A stretch of DNA of 48,908 bases from Pseudomonadota bacterium (lineage in GTDB: Bacteria > Pseudomonadota > Alphaproteobacteria > Rhizobiales > Devosiaceae). The position numbers and the translations under genes are program-made. The notes under the pieces are model-generated. The model was not told the DNA's origin and ran no database searches. It was given only the letters and a program-made list of their open reading frames with translations. Below, in pieces: positions 1-7,909 of the stretch. The DNA is taken from positions 1 to 48,908 of the forward strand of contig JAEYXQ010000156.1 in assembly GCA_023431205.1 (NCBI GenBank), given 5' to 3'. Each line of letters starts with the position of its first letter. The stretch's first letter is position 1.

Positions 1-125
1 TCTGCAAACTCAAGCACTTCCGCCGCGTCGCAACGCGCTTCGACAAGCTGGCCAGAAACTTCCTCGCAGCCGTACTGCTCGCTTCAACCCGAATCTGGCT
101 AAAGACTTATGAGTCCACGCCCTAG
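1..125 (+). mobile_element. Right end of an IS5-family insertion sequence
   Basis: The transposase tail runs into the sequence TTATGAGTCCACGCCCTAG (107-125). Read on the other strand this begins CTAGGGCGTGGACTCATAA, which resembles the terminal inverted repeats of IS427-group elements. Those elements insert at CTAG/YTAR targets. The tetramer CTAG lies at 122-125, so the element boundary is probably there. The left end is outside the window. Confidence 0.5.
3..125 (+). CDS. IS5-family transposase, C-terminal fragment (cut by window edge)
   Basis: Frame 3 reads 40 residues to a TAG stop. The segment contains RRVATRFDKLARNF and ends in TYESTP, which matches the C-terminal tail common in IS5-family (IS427/IS1031-like) transposases of Alphaproteobacteria. 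The catalytic DDE core lies upstream, outside the window, so completeness cannot be judged. The stop codon overlaps the complement of the stop codon of the minus-strand monooxygenase gene (122-124), so the element ends exactly at the 3' end of that gene. The family call is recognition from memory of the tail, with no alignment. Confidence 0.72.
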   Translation, partial: CKLKHFRRVATRFDKLARNFLAAVLLASTRIWLKTYESTP

Positions 126-1081
126 TCCACCAACTGGGGCAGCACCTTTGCCCCGAATGCCTCGATGAACTGGCGCTGGTTGGTGCCGACATTGTGGACA
201 TACACCGCATCCACACCGAGGTCGCGATACCCAGCGATCCGCTCGGCGTGCCAGCCGGGCTCCGCCGACACGGCCACCGACTGGTGGATGCGGTCTGGGC
301 TGATCAGTGCGCCCACCGTGTCGAAGTCCTTTGGTCGCCGCAAGTCCCAGTTCACCTCGCCGCCCGCGACAGCGCTTGACCATTGATCGAGTGCCTGCTC
401 CATTGCCTCGTCCTCGGTCGGCGCCCAGCTCAGCGCGTGCTGCACATAGACCGGCTTGCCTTCGCCGCCCGCTTCACGGAACGCCTCGATGGCCTTGCGT
501 GAGGCTTCCGGTTCGCTGCCGGTGGTCAGTAGCCCGTCGGCCCACTGGGCAACGAACCGCGCGGTTTCCTCGGTCACCGCCGCGCCGAAAATCCGTGGCG
601 GGGTCCTGGGGCGGGAATAGAGTTTGGCCTCGACCACCGTGATCCGGCCCCGATGCGTCACCGTCTCGCCGGCGAGCAATTGCTTGATCACCGCCGCACA
701 CTCCCGCAGCCGTTCGTTGCGCTCCGCCTTCTCGGGCCATGGCAGGCCGGTCATCGCCTCGTTGATCGCCTGCCCGCTGCCGATCGCCAGCCAGAAACGG
801 TCCGGGAACATCTCGGCGAGCGTCGCCGCTCCCTGCGCAATGATCGCCGGGTGGTAGCGGTACCCGGGCGCGCAGATGGACCCGAACGGTACCGTGGTGA
901 CCGCCATCGAGGCCCCCAGCCAGCTCCAGGCAAAGCCCGATTGTCCTTGCCGCTCGCTCCAGGGGTGAAAGTGGTCCGAGGATTTCACCGAACCGAACCC
1001 GGCTTCTTCTGCCGCCCGCGCGCAGGCCATCAGCAGGCTTGGGGCGAATTGCTCGTGCGATGCGTGATAGCCGATCAGCAT
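122..1081 (-). CDS. Luciferase-like (LLM class) flavin-dependent oxidoreductase
   Basis: This 319-aa protein looks like a TIM-barrel LLM-class flavin oxidoreductase of the TIGR03885-like type. It begins MLIGYHASHEQF and contains the family features SDHFHPW, FGSICAPGYRYHPAIIAQ, WLAIGSGQAINE and the closing FIEAFGAKVLPQL. The substrate cannot be told from the sequence. The start chosen is the ATG at 1081, because 63 extra upstream codons in the open frame look unlike any LLM N-terminus and overlap the upstream gene. It lies 4 nt after the stop of the cysteine hydrolase, so the two are probably co-transcribed. The stop codon coincides with the end of an IS5 element, but the C-terminus appears to be of normal length. 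Confidence 0.88.
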   Translation of the reverse strand: MLIGYHASHEQFAPSLLMACARAAEEAGFGSVKSSDHFHPWSERQGQSGFAWSWLGASMAVTTVPFGSICAPGYRYHPAIIAQGAATLAEMFPDRFWLAIGSGQAINEAMTGLPWPEKAERNERLRECAAVIKQLLAGETVTHRGRITVVEAKLYSRPRTPPRIFGAAVTEETARFVAQWADGLLTTGSEPEASRKAIEAFREAGGEGKPVYVQHALSWAPTEDEAMEQALDQWSSAVAGGEVNWDLRRPKDFDTVGALISPDRIHQSVAVSAEPGWHAERIAGYRDLGVDAVYVHNVGTNQRQFIEAFGAKVLPQLVD

Positions 1082-1085
1082 GGGG

Positions 1086-1661
1086 TTACCGCCAGTCCGT
1101 GAGAACGTCTTGAATGGTCGTGGTGGACAGATGGCTGCCAAACCGGCTCCCATAGATCGACAGCATGGCCGAGTGGCAGCTTTCCGCCGAACTGCTGAGC
1201 CCGTCCGTCGGCAGCAGGATGTGGTAGCCGAGGTCGATCGCGCCCATAACCGTTGCGAGCACGCACACATCGGTTTCCCCGCCGGTCACGATCAGCGTGT
1301 CGACCTCCCGCGCCCGCAGGTGCTGGTGGAGTTCGCCGGACCACCATGGCGACAGCACCGGCTTGTCCACTGTCCTGGCCGGCGGCACATGCCGGTTGAG
1401 GGTCGGTGTCAGCTCGAGCAGTTCGGCCGGCACCTGGTCACCTGCCATCTCGGGCCAGGCGGCGTAGTAGTCCACCCAGGCGCCGCGCACCGTCTCCCGC
1501 GGCGGCGGGATGAAGCGCGTGAACACCGTCGATTCAGGGTCTCGCTCCACCAATGCCTCGATGCCCGGCAAGGTCGCGGCCATGGTCTCGATGTGCCACG
1601 GCGTCGCCTCGACGAACATGCGCTGCATGTCGACGCAAAGATGCACGCGGTTGCTTGGCAT
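1086..1661 (-). CDS. Isochorismatase-family cysteine hydrolase
   Basis: This 191-aa protein has the isochorismatase/nicotinamidase fold signature. The probable catalytic triad is D11 in CVDMQ, K100 in VDKPVL and C133 in GGETDVCVLATV. The cis-peptide region around GGETDVCV is typical of the superfamily, which hydrolyses amide or ester bonds in small molecules such as nicotinamide, isochorismate, ureidoacrylate or N-carbamoylsarcosine. The exact substrate is unknown. The start is the ATG at 1661, because the 13 codons upstream do not fit the family. It is the first gene of a two-gene minus-strand unit with the luciferase-like monooxygenase and is divergent from the sulfate transport operon. Confidence 0.88.
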   Translation of the reverse strand: MPSNRVHLCVDMQRMFVEATPWHIETMAATLPGIEALVERDPESTVFTRFIPPPRETVRGAWVDYYAAWPEMAGDQVPAELLELTPTLNRHVPPARTVDKPVLSPWWSGELHQHLRAREVDTLIVTGGETDVCVLATVMGAIDLGYHILLPTDGLSSSAESCHSAMLSIYGSRFGSHLSTTTIQDVLTDWR

Positions 1662-1875
1662 GAGGGGAGGGGCTCCTGACGCTGTCCGCCAGGAATGCAT
1701 GCACCCGCACCCTTGTTCCCCGCACAGTCATGGCGGCGTCGCTACATCCGTTCCTCGACCAGGGGCAGGCCGCGCGAAATTCTTTCCCGCACGCGCTTCT
1801 CAACGGCAAGTGCAAGACTGGTGATACTCTACTCGTCTGATAGTCTTTCAGCATCGAGAACCCGGGAGGTCTCCC

Positions 1876-2898
1876 TTGAAACGCTATTCTCGCTATCTCG
1901 CCTATCTTGGTCTTGGCGCCGCTCTGGTCATGGGCTTCGCCGTCACCGCTCACGGCCAGGACAAGACCCTGATCAACGTCTCCTACGATCCCACGCGCGA
2001 ACTCTACCGCGAGTTCAACGAGGCCTTCGTCGCCCACTGGCAGGCTGAAAAGGGCGAGACCGTCGCCGTGCAGGTCACGCATGGCGGCTCCGGTTCGCAG
2101 GCCCGCACTGTCATCGACGGCCTCGAAGCCGATGTGGTCACCCTGGCGCTCGAAAGCGACATCAACGCCATCGCCGATGCCGGGCTGATCCCGTCCGATT
2201 GGCGCGGCACGCTCGAGAACAACAACGCACCATACACCTCGACCATCGTATTCCTGGTCCGCAAGGGGAACCCCAAGAACATCCAGGATTGGGGCGATCT
2301 GGTCGGTGAGGGCATCGAAGTCATCACTCCGAACCCCAAGACCTCGGGGGGCGCGCGCTGGAACTTCCTTGCCGCTTGGGCCTGGGCCCGTGCCGAATAC
2401 GGCAATGACGAAGCCAGGGCGCAGGAGTTCGTGGCCGAACTGTTCCGGCACGTGCCGGTGCTCGATACCGGTGCCCGTGGCTCCACCACCACCTTCGTGC
2501 AGCGCGGTATCGGCGACGTCCTGCTTGCCTGGGAGAACGAAGCCTGGCTGGCGCTCGAGGAACTCGGCCCCGACGCTTTCGACATTGTCACCCCGTCGAT
2601 CTCGATCCTGGCGGAGCCGCCGGTGGCGCTCGTCCCAGCCAATGCCGACAAGAAGGGCAATACCGAACTGGCCCAGGCCTATCTCGAGTACCTCTACTCC
2701 GATGAAGGCCAGCGTATCGCTGCCGCCAACTACTATCGCCCCTTCCGGCCCGAAGCGGCCGCGGCTGAAGACCTGGCCCGCTTCGGCGAGGTGAACCTCA
2801 TCACCATCGAGGAGTTCGGCGGCTGGCGCGAAGCCCAGCCGAAATACTTCGGCGATGGCGGCGTGTTCGACCAGATCTATTCCGGTCCCGGACAGTAG
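1876..2898 (+). CDS. Sulfate/thiosulfate ABC transporter substrate-binding protein
   Basis: This 340-aa periplasmic binding protein belongs to the Sbp/CysP family. A signal peptide is visible: a basic start (MKRYSR), a hydrophobic stretch of about residues 8-24, and probable cleavage near HGQ-DK (about residue 28). The mature part opens with INVSYDPTRELYREFN, the hallmark of sulfate-binding proteins. It also has THGGSGSQARTVIDG, which binds the sulfate oxyanion in the family, and NPKTSGGARWNFLAAW. The start is TTG at 1876: GGGAGG (1864-1869) sits 6 nt upstream and no in-frame ATG fits. It heads the operon with cysT, cysW and cysA. Sbp and CysP cannot be separated by eye. Confidence 0.94.
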   Translation: MKRYSRYLAYLGLGAALVMGFAVTAHGQDKTLINVSYDPTRELYREFNEAFVAHWQAEKGETVAVQVTHGGSGSQARTVIDGLEADVVTLALESDINAIADAGLIPSDWRGTLENNNAPYTSTIVFLVRKGNPKNIQDWGDLVGEGIEVITPNPKTSGGARWNFLAAWAWARAEYGNDEARAQEFVAELFRHVPVLDTGARGSTTTFVQRGIGDVLLAWENEAWLALEELGPDAFDIVTPSISILAEPPVALVPANADKKGNTELAQAYLEYLYSDEGQRIAAANYYRPFRPEAAAAEDLARFGEVNLITIEEFGGWREAQPKYFGDGGVFDQIYSGPGQ

Positions 2899-2908
2899 TC
2901 TCCCAACG

Positions 2909-2940
2909 GTGCTGCCGGCCCGAACAGGGGCCGGCAGCAC
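2909..2940 (+). other. Intercistronic stem-loop after the sulfate-binding protein gene
   Basis: A perfect 13-bp inverted repeat with a 6-nt loop: GTGCTGCCGGCCC (2909-2921), GAACAG, GGGCCGGCAGCAC (2928-2940). It lies 10 nt after the stop codon and is followed by AACTTT, not a real T-run. It is therefore more likely an mRNA 3'-end stabiliser or a partial attenuator than a full terminator. This arrangement is common where a binding protein must be made in excess over its permeases. Confidence 0.7.
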
Positions 2941-3063
2941 AACTTTGCCTCGGCCATCCCTCTGGTGGCCGATTATTTCCGTGCCGGCCGCGCTCACGTG
3001 ACGGCCGCTCTTGAGTGTACGGGTTTTGGCGGTAGTCTTCGCGCCAGGACGGAAACGGGGATT

Positions 3064-3915
3064 GTGCCTTTGGTATTGCGACGACCACTCCGTCCGCGCA
3101 GCGTGTTGCCCGGCTTCGGTCCGGCACTTGGCTTTACCCTCTTCTATTTCGGCCTCATCATCCTCATTCCCCTGACTGCGCTCGTGCTTCGCGCCGCCGG
3201 TGTGGGGCCGGCCGGTTTCTGGGCAATCGCCACCGATCCGCGCGTGCTTGCCGCCTTGCGCACCAGTTTCGTCACCGCTCTCGTTGCCGCAGCGGTCAAC
3301 GTGGTGTTCGGAACGCTGATCGCCTGGATTCTCGTGCGCTATCGCTTTCCCGGCCGCCGCATTGCCGATGCCTTTGTCGATCTGCCCTTTGCCTTGCCCA
3401 CTGCCGTTGCCGGCATCGCCCTGACGGCGATCTATGCGCCCAATGGCATCATCGGCCAGCTGGTCGCCCCGCTCGGCTGGCGCATCGCCTACACCCCGGT
3501 CGGCATCACCCTCGCCATGATATTCATCGGTTTGCCCTTCGTCGTGCGCACCGTCCAGCCGATCCTCGATGAGGCTGGGGTTGACGTGGAGGAGGCCGCG
3601 GCAACCTTGGGTGCCAACCGCCTGCAGACCATCTCTCGCGTCATGCTGCCGGGGCTTCTGCCGGCGATCCTCACCGGCTTCGCCCTCGCCTTCGCACGCG
3701 CGGTCGGAGAGTACGGCTCAATCATCTTCATCGCCGGCAACATTCCGTTCGTTTCGGAAATCGCGCCGCTGCTCATCGTCATCCGCCTCGAGGAATACAA
3801 CTACGCAGGGGCGGCGGTCATCGCGACGATCATGCTCGCGATCTCCTTCCTGCTGCTGTTCGTCATCAATCTGATCCAGGCCTGGAGCCGCGGGAGGTAT
3901 GGCTATGGCCGCTGA
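3064..3915 (+). CDS. cysT: Sulfate/thiosulfate ABC transporter permease CysT (CysU)
   Basis: This 283-aa inner-membrane permease has about six hydrophobic segments. The binding-protein-dependent transport signature is EEAAATLGANRLQTISRV followed by MLPGLLPAILTG, which contacts the CysA ATPase. The sequence GFTLFYFGLIILIPLTALV near the N-terminus and VGEYGSIIFIAGNIP near the end are typical of CysT. The start chosen is GTG at 3064, which gives the usual CysT N-terminus ahead of LRRPLRPRSVLPGFG; the open frame extends upstream to 2965 but that extension is atypical. A TTG at 3070 is also possible. The end overlaps cysW by 11 nt, indicating coupled translation. Confidence 0.93.
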   Translation: MPLVLRRPLRPRSVLPGFGPALGFTLFYFGLIILIPLTALVLRAAGVGPAGFWAIATDPRVLAALRTSFVTALVAAAVNVVFGTLIAWILVRYRFPGRRIADAFVDLPFALPTAVAGIALTAIYAPNGIIGQLVAPLGWRIAYTPVGITLAMIFIGLPFVVRTVQPILDEAGVDVEEAAATLGANRLQTISRVMLPGLLPAILTGFALAFARAVGEYGSIIFIAGNIPFVSEIAPLLIVIRLEEYNYAGAAVIATIMLAISFLLLFVINLIQAWSRGRYGYGR

Positions 3916-4762
3916 CCGCCGCTTTGCCAACCCGACGGCCGAAGCGCCCTGGGTGCGGCGCCTCCTGATCGCCATCGGACTTGCCTTCCTTGCCCTGCTC
4001 CTCGTGTTGCCGCTCTACGCCGTGTTTGCCGAGGGGCTGCGGCAGGGGCTTGGCGCCTACTGGTCGTCGCTGCAACTGCCCGAAGCGCAGTCCTCCATCC
4101 GCCTGACGCTGACGGTGGCCGCCATTGCAGTGCCGCTCAACGTGGTCTTCGGCATCTGCGCCGCCTGGGCCATCGCCAAGTTCGAGTTCCGCGGCAAGGC
4201 GTTCCTGATCACGCTGATCGATCTACCCTTCTCGGTGTCCCCGGTGATTTCGGGTCTCGTCTACGTGCTCCTCTTTGGTGCCGGCAGTGTCCTGGGCCCC
4301 TGGCTCAAGAGCTATGGCATCGAAGTGCTGTTCGCCGTGCCCGGCCTGGTGCTGGCAACCATCTTCGTCACCTTTCCCTTCGTTGCCCGCGAACTCATCC
4401 CCCTGATGCAGGATCAGGGCACCGGGGACGAAGAGGCGGCCCTGTCGCTCGGCGCGTCCGGGTGGCAGACCTTCCGCCGCGTGACCCTGCCCAATATCCG
4501 CTGGGGCCTGTTCTATGGCGTGTTGCTCTGCAACGCCCGCGCCATGGGCGAGTTCGGCGCCGTGGCCGTCGTCTCCGGCAAGATCCGCGGCCAGACCACC
4601 ACCATGCCGCTGCAGGTGGAGATGCTCTATAACGAATACAACGCCACGGCGGCATTCGCTCTGGCTTCGCTGCTGGCACTGCTCGCCTTGGTGACGCTGG
4701 TGCTCAAGACCGTGCTCGAGTGGCGCTATGGCGACGAACTCGCCGCTACTCGCAACCACTGA
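3905..4762 (+). CDS. cysW: Sulfate/thiosulfate ABC transporter permease CysW
   Basis: This 285-aa protein is the partner permease of CysT. It has six predicted membrane segments and an EAA loop, EEAALSLGASGWQTFRRVTL. FSVSPVISGLVYVLLFG and NARAMGEFGAVAVVSGKIRG are highly characteristic of CysW. Two ATGs lie close together (3899 and 3905). The second is preferred because GGGAGG (3892-3897) is 7 nt from it but only 1 nt from the first. The gene overlaps the 3' end of cysT and is followed 14 nt later by cysA. The operon order binding protein-cysT-cysW-cysA is the standard one. Confidence 0.94.
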   Translation: MAADRRFANPTAEAPWVRRLLIAIGLAFLALLLVLPLYAVFAEGLRQGLGAYWSSLQLPEAQSSIRLTLTVAAIAVPLNVVFGICAAWAIAKFEFRGKAFLITLIDLPFSVSPVISGLVYVLLFGAGSVLGPWLKSYGIEVLFAVPGLVLATIFVTFPFVARELIPLMQDQGTGDEEAALSLGASGWQTFRRVTLPNIRWGLFYGVLLCNARAMGEFGAVAVVSGKIRGQTTTMPLQVEMLYNEYNATAAFALASLLALLALVTLVLKTVLEWRYGDELAATRNH

Positions 4763-4776
4763 CGGAAAGAGAATTC

Positions 4777-5808
4777 ATGGACGTTCGCGTTGATCATGTG
4801 CGCAAGGAGTTCGACCGGTTTCCGGCACTCCACGACGTTTCGCTCGATATCCACTCGGGCGAACTGATCGCGCTCCTCGGCCCGTCCGGTTCCGGCAAGA
4901 CCACGCTGCTGCGTCTGATCGCCGGCCTTGAGCAACCCACCGATGGCCGCATCTTTTTCGGCGAGGAGGAAGCCTCCTCCAGGTCGGTGCAGGAACGCCA
5001 GATCGGCTTCGTCTTCCAGCACTACGCCCTGTTCCGGCACATGACCGTGCTGGAAAATGTCAGTTTCGGCCTAAAGGTGCGCCCACGCTCCAACCGGCCC
5101 GCCGCCGGAGAAATCCGCCGCCGTGCGCTCGAGCTACTTGATCTGGTGCAACTCTCCGGCCTCGAGAAACGCTACCCCGCGCAACTGTCCGGCGGCCAGC
5201 GTCAGCGCGTGGCGCTCGCCCGCGCCCTCGCCATCGAACCCCGCGTCCTGTTGCTGGACGAACCCTTCGGGGCTCTCGATGCCCAGGTCCGTCGCGAACT
5301 GCGCCGCTGGCTGCGCGAAATCCACGAGCGCACCGGCCACACCACAGTCTTCGTCACCCATGACCAGGAAGAGGCCCTGGAACTGGCGGACCGGCTCTGC
5401 GTCATGAGCCAGGGCCGGATCGAACAGGTGGGCACGCCCGACGACGTCTATGATCGTCCGGACTCTCCCTTCGTGTTCGGCTTCATCGGCGAGTCGAGCC
5501 AGGTGCCCGTGTCGGTCGCCAACGGCGAACTTCAAACCGGCGGCAGGTCGATCGGTATTCCTGCAAGTCCGGGAGACAGCGGCGGACGCCTGTTCTTCCG
5601 CCCCCACGATGTGGAACTCACCGACGCGGACGCGGCCCTCAGGGGGCGCGTCGTCTCCAGTCGCCGGGTTGGCGGCACAAGACGCGTCGAGGTTGAGCTC
5701 GCCGGCTCCGACCAGCGGGTTGAGGTCGACCTGCCCTTCGACGATCCGGCCGCCGAGCGGACCGAACTCAGCTTCCGTCCCCGCCGCTGGCGCGTTTTTG
5801 CAGCTTAA
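4777..5808 (+). CDS. cysA: Sulfate/thiosulfate import ATP-binding protein CysA
   Basis: This 343-aa ABC ATPase energises the CysTW permease. The Walker A motif GPSGSGKT is at residues 35-42, the signature LSGGQ at 137-141, Walker B LLLDEP at 158-163 and the switch histidine H195 in VFVTHDQ. The region from about 236 onward is a TOBE-like regulatory domain with FFRPHDVEL, usual for CysA. The start is the ATG at 4777 with GGAAAGAG just upstream; earlier in-frame codons lie inside cysW. It is the last gene of the operon. It ends 9 nt from a convergent small gene, with no terminator-like hairpin between them. Confidence 0.95.
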   Translation: MDVRVDHVRKEFDRFPALHDVSLDIHSGELIALLGPSGSGKTTLLRLIAGLEQPTDGRIFFGEEEASSRSVQERQIGFVFQHYALFRHMTVLENVSFGLKVRPRSNRPAAGEIRRRALELLDLVQLSGLEKRYPAQLSGGQRQRVALARALAIEPRVLLLDEPFGALDAQVRRELRRWLREIHERTGHTTVFVTHDQEEALELADRLCVMSQGRIEQVGTPDDVYDRPDSPFVFGFIGESSQVPVSVANGELQTGGRSIGIPASPGDSGGRLFFRPHDVELTDADAALRGRVVSSRRVGGTRRVEVELAGSDQRVEVDLPFDDPAAERTELSFRPRRWRVFAA

Positions 5809-5817
5809 GGGAAGAGC

Positions 5818-6021
5818 TCAGTCGTCGTTGGTGGCGTTGAGCTCTTGCGGCCGCTTGCCTTCCTCGACCGGCTCGTCGGGGTCAAGCGCCTCTTCCACCG
5901 CAGCGGCCAGCTCTTCGGTATCCACCCGGTGAGCGCCTGCCTCTGCCTGGCGCTGCAACTCGGCGTGGATCGCGGTCTTGATGGCTTCCCGCCGGCCGCC
6001 CGTCATCTCAACCATTGCCAT
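5818..6021 (-). CDS. Small hypothetical protein (67 aa)
   Basis: A short, mostly charged and helical protein: MAMVEMTGGRREAIKTAIHA at the start and an acidic C-terminus rich in Glu, Ala and Asp (EELAAAVEEALDPDEPVEE). There is no membrane segment and no recognised domain. It overlaps the end of the upstream 49-aa membrane protein gene by 14 nt if the ATG at 6021 is used (GGGGA is about 9 nt upstream); ATGs at 6015 and 6006 are alternatives. It lies at the 3' end of the phnM-phnN unit but may not share its function. The evidence is an open frame and a plausible coupled start only. Confidence 0.55.
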   Translation of the reverse strand: MAMVEMTGGRREAIKTAIHAELQRQAEAGAHRVDTEELAAAVEEALDPDEPVEEGKRPQELNATNDD

Positions 6022-6157
6022 CGATGCTGATCCCCTGTTCGTCCACCCGGACCTCAAGGCTCGGGGCGGATGTCTGCTGCTGGTAGGCATAGATCGCGAG
6101 CACGACCAGGGCGACCGCCAGAATGGCGATGACGGCATAGAGGCCGTTGCGACCCAT
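6008..6157 (-). CDS. Small single-pass membrane protein (49 aa)
   Basis: The protein is MGRNG, then a long hydrophobic helix (about residues 6-26, LYAVIAILAVALVVLAIYAY), then a short polar tail ending VRVDEQGISIDGNG. This looks like a signal-anchored inner-membrane microprotein. Similar one-helix proteins with a tail of the type V-D-x-x-G-I-x-I are common in Hyphomicrobiales, but I know of no assigned function. The start at 6157 is set by the beginning of the hydrophobic unit. It lies 58 nt after phnN and overlaps the next small gene, so the two tiny genes probably form a pair. Confidence 0.65.
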   Translation of the reverse strand: MGRNGLYAVIAILAVALVVLAIYAYQQQTSAPSLEVRVDEQGISIDGNG

Positions 6158-6215
6158 GACTTCGCTCCGCTTGCAACTGACGCTTCGGCTGCAACGCCGC
6201 AACTGTCCGCAGGGT

Positions 6216-6782
6216 TCAATCCTGAGCGGCAATCGCCCGCAGCGCCATCACGAAAGCGGTCACGCCGATGGCGACGGGCCCGGTGTTGTCGATGATGACG
6301 GGGTCAATGCCGGCGGGCACCGGGGCGCTTTCCCGCGCCAGCCGCGAGGTTATCTGGTCCGGAGACTCGCGCCCCCGTGTGATTAACCGCTCCGCCCGCA
6401 GTGAAATCTCTGCGGTCACCAGGATCACGGCACAGGCGGGATATTTCTCCCGGGCTCGGCTCACCACATGCCGGGAGACATTCGCCACCACGGTGCGCCC
6501 GAGCGCGATGTCGGTGTCGACGCTGATGGGCAGGCCGTAACGGAGGTTATGCGCCTCCCATGTCAGGGCGAAGCGTCCTGCCGCCTCCTGACGGGCGAAC
6601 TCCTCCGCGGCCATGCTGTCATGGTCCTCCACCTCCGCATCGGCCGGCCGGGTCACCACCCGGCGCACGAAGCTGAAGCGTCGATCCCCCTCCAGCGCCT
6701 GCCGCGCGCCATTGATCAGCGTGTCCTTGCCCACGCCCGAGGCGCCCGCTACCAGCACCAGCGAACCGAGCGGTCGAGACAT
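6216..6782 (-). CDS. phnN: Ribose 1,5-bisphosphate phosphokinase PhnN
   Basis: This 188-aa protein belongs to the guanylate-kinase-like P-loop family. The P-loop GASGVGKD is at residues 13-20, followed by VVTRPADAEVEDHDSM and LTWEAHNLRYGLP, which mark PhnN rather than guanylate kinase. PhnN phosphorylates ribose 1,5-bisphosphate to PRPP, the last step that recycles the ribose carrier of the C-P lyase pathway. The start is the ATG at 6782, overlapping the phnM stop by 1 nt (TGATG), so the two are translationally coupled. The core C-P lyase genes phnGHIJKL are not in the window. Confidence 0.93.
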   Translation of the reverse strand: MSRPLGSLVLVAGASGVGKDTLINGARQALEGDRRFSFVRRVVTRPADAEVEDHDSMAAEEFARQEAAGRFALTWEAHNLRYGLPISVDTDIALGRTVVANVSRHVVSRAREKYPACAVILVTAEISLRAERLITRGRESPDQITSRLARESAPVPAGIDPVIIDNTGPVAIGVTAFVMALRAIAAQD

Positions 6783-7909
6783 CAGCAGACCCGCACCCCG
6801 GTGCGCCACACGCCGCGCACCACCGGCAGGCTTCCCGCCATACGCACGCGAACCAGATCGGCGCGCTTGCCGATGGCGATCTCGCCCCGATCGTCGAGCC
6901 CGGCCGCGCGCGCCGGATTACCGGTCACCAGCGCTATCGCCTCTGGCAGGGTGAACCCCTCCACCCGCTCCGGCAGCACGAACGCCGCCTGCAGCATCGC
7001 AAACGGCACATAATCCGAGCTCAGGATGTCGAGCAGCCCGCCCGCCACCAGGTCGATGGCGGAAATGTTCCCCGAATGCGATCCCCCGCGGACCACGTTC
7101 GGCGCCCCCATCAGAATGGCGAGCCCCGCATCATGCGCTGCTGCCGCCGCCTCCAGCGTGGTCGGGAACTCGGCGATGGCGACACCATCCTCCACCGCCT
7201 CCTCCACATGGGCCAGCGTCGCATCGTCGTGGCTGGCCATCGCCAGGCCGGCCTCCCGGGCGTGGTGAACAATGTGGGCGCGATGCGCTGCCGAATAGCG
7301 GTGATGCTCCGCCAGCCGTTCGGAGATGAAGCGCTCCATCTCCGCTTCGCTGCGCGAGCCTTGGTAGAACCGGCGGTAGGCTTCGAGCGAGCGGAATTGC
7401 CGCTGCCCCGGCGTGTGGTCCATCATCGAGACCAGTTTCGTCTGCCGGTGCGCGGCGAAGGCATCGAACTGCGCCAGCACGTCGTGGCTCGGCAATTCGC
7501 ACCGCAAGTGGATGAAGTGCTCGGCCCTGAGCCACCCGTCCCGCGTGGCAGTGGCGATCGCGCCGGTCAGGCGCTCCACATGGGTGCCCATGTCCTTGAG
7601 TTCGGCATCCGAGCCGAGCCGCACCGCATCGAACACCGTGGTGATGCCCGAGCCGGCAACCTGTGCATCATGCGCATGCAGCGCCGCCAACGGATCCCAG
7701 AACACCCCGGGGCGGGGCCGGTAGTGGTTCTCGAGGTGGTCGGTATGAAGCTCGACAAGCCCGGGGATCAGGAAGTCGCCCTCCATGTCCTCCCCCGTGG
7801 CACCGCCCTCGTCTATGGCCGCGATCTGGCTGCCCTCGACCAGAAGCCCCCCGCGCACCACCCGGTCCGCCAGCACCAGCCGGGCATTGGAAAACGCCGC
7901 GCCCCTCAC
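6782..7909 (-). CDS. phnM: Alpha-D-ribose 1-methylphosphonate 5-triphosphate diphosphatase PhnM
   Basis: This 375-aa protein is an amidohydrolase-superfamily member. The metal-binding signature is FLIPGLVELHTDHLENH (about residues 46-62). DHTPGQRQF and SHDDAT mark PhnM. It removes pyrophosphate from ribose 1-methylphosphonate 5-triphosphate during C-P lyase degradation of phosphonates. The start is GTG at 7909, overlapping the stop of the DUF1045 gene by 4 nt (GTGA). The stop overlaps the phnN start. The gene is full length for the family. In this window it occurs without the lyase core or a phosphonate transporter. Confidence 0.95.
   Translation of the reverse strand: MRGAAFSNARLVLADRVVRGGLLVEGSQIAAIDEGGATGEDMEGDFLIPGLVELHTDHLENHYRPRPGVFWDPLAALHAHDAQVAGSGITTVFDAVRLGSDAELKDMGTHVERLTGAIATATRDGWLRAEHFIHLRCELPSHDVLAQFDAFAAHRQTKLVSMMDHTPGQRQFRSLEAYRRFYQGSRSEAEMERFISERLAEHHRYSAAHRAHIVHHAREAGLAMASHDDATLAHVEEAVEDGVAIAEFPTTLEAAAAAHDAGLAILMGAPNVVRGGSHSGNISAIDLVAGGLLDILSSDYVPFAMLQAAFVLPERVEGFTLPEAIALVTGNPARAAGLDDRGEIAIGKRADLVRVRMAGSLPVVRGVWRTGVRVC

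Noticed and set aside
1662..1875. SAM-type riboswitch or CysB site before the sulfate operon
   Set aside because: No recognisable consensus structure or clear dyad was found. Only weak near-repeats (GATACT / GATAGT) are present.
1534..2997. Large minus-strand open frame (487 aa) opposite the sulfate-binding protein gene
   Set aside because: It lies antisense to a well-supported gene with signal peptide and family motifs. Long mirror frames are expected in high-GC DNA, and the translation shows no domain.
2965..3063. Longer CysT starting at GTG 2965
   Set aside because: The added 33 residues are not typical of CysT and begin in the zone after the intercistronic stem-loop. A GTG at 3064 fits the family better.
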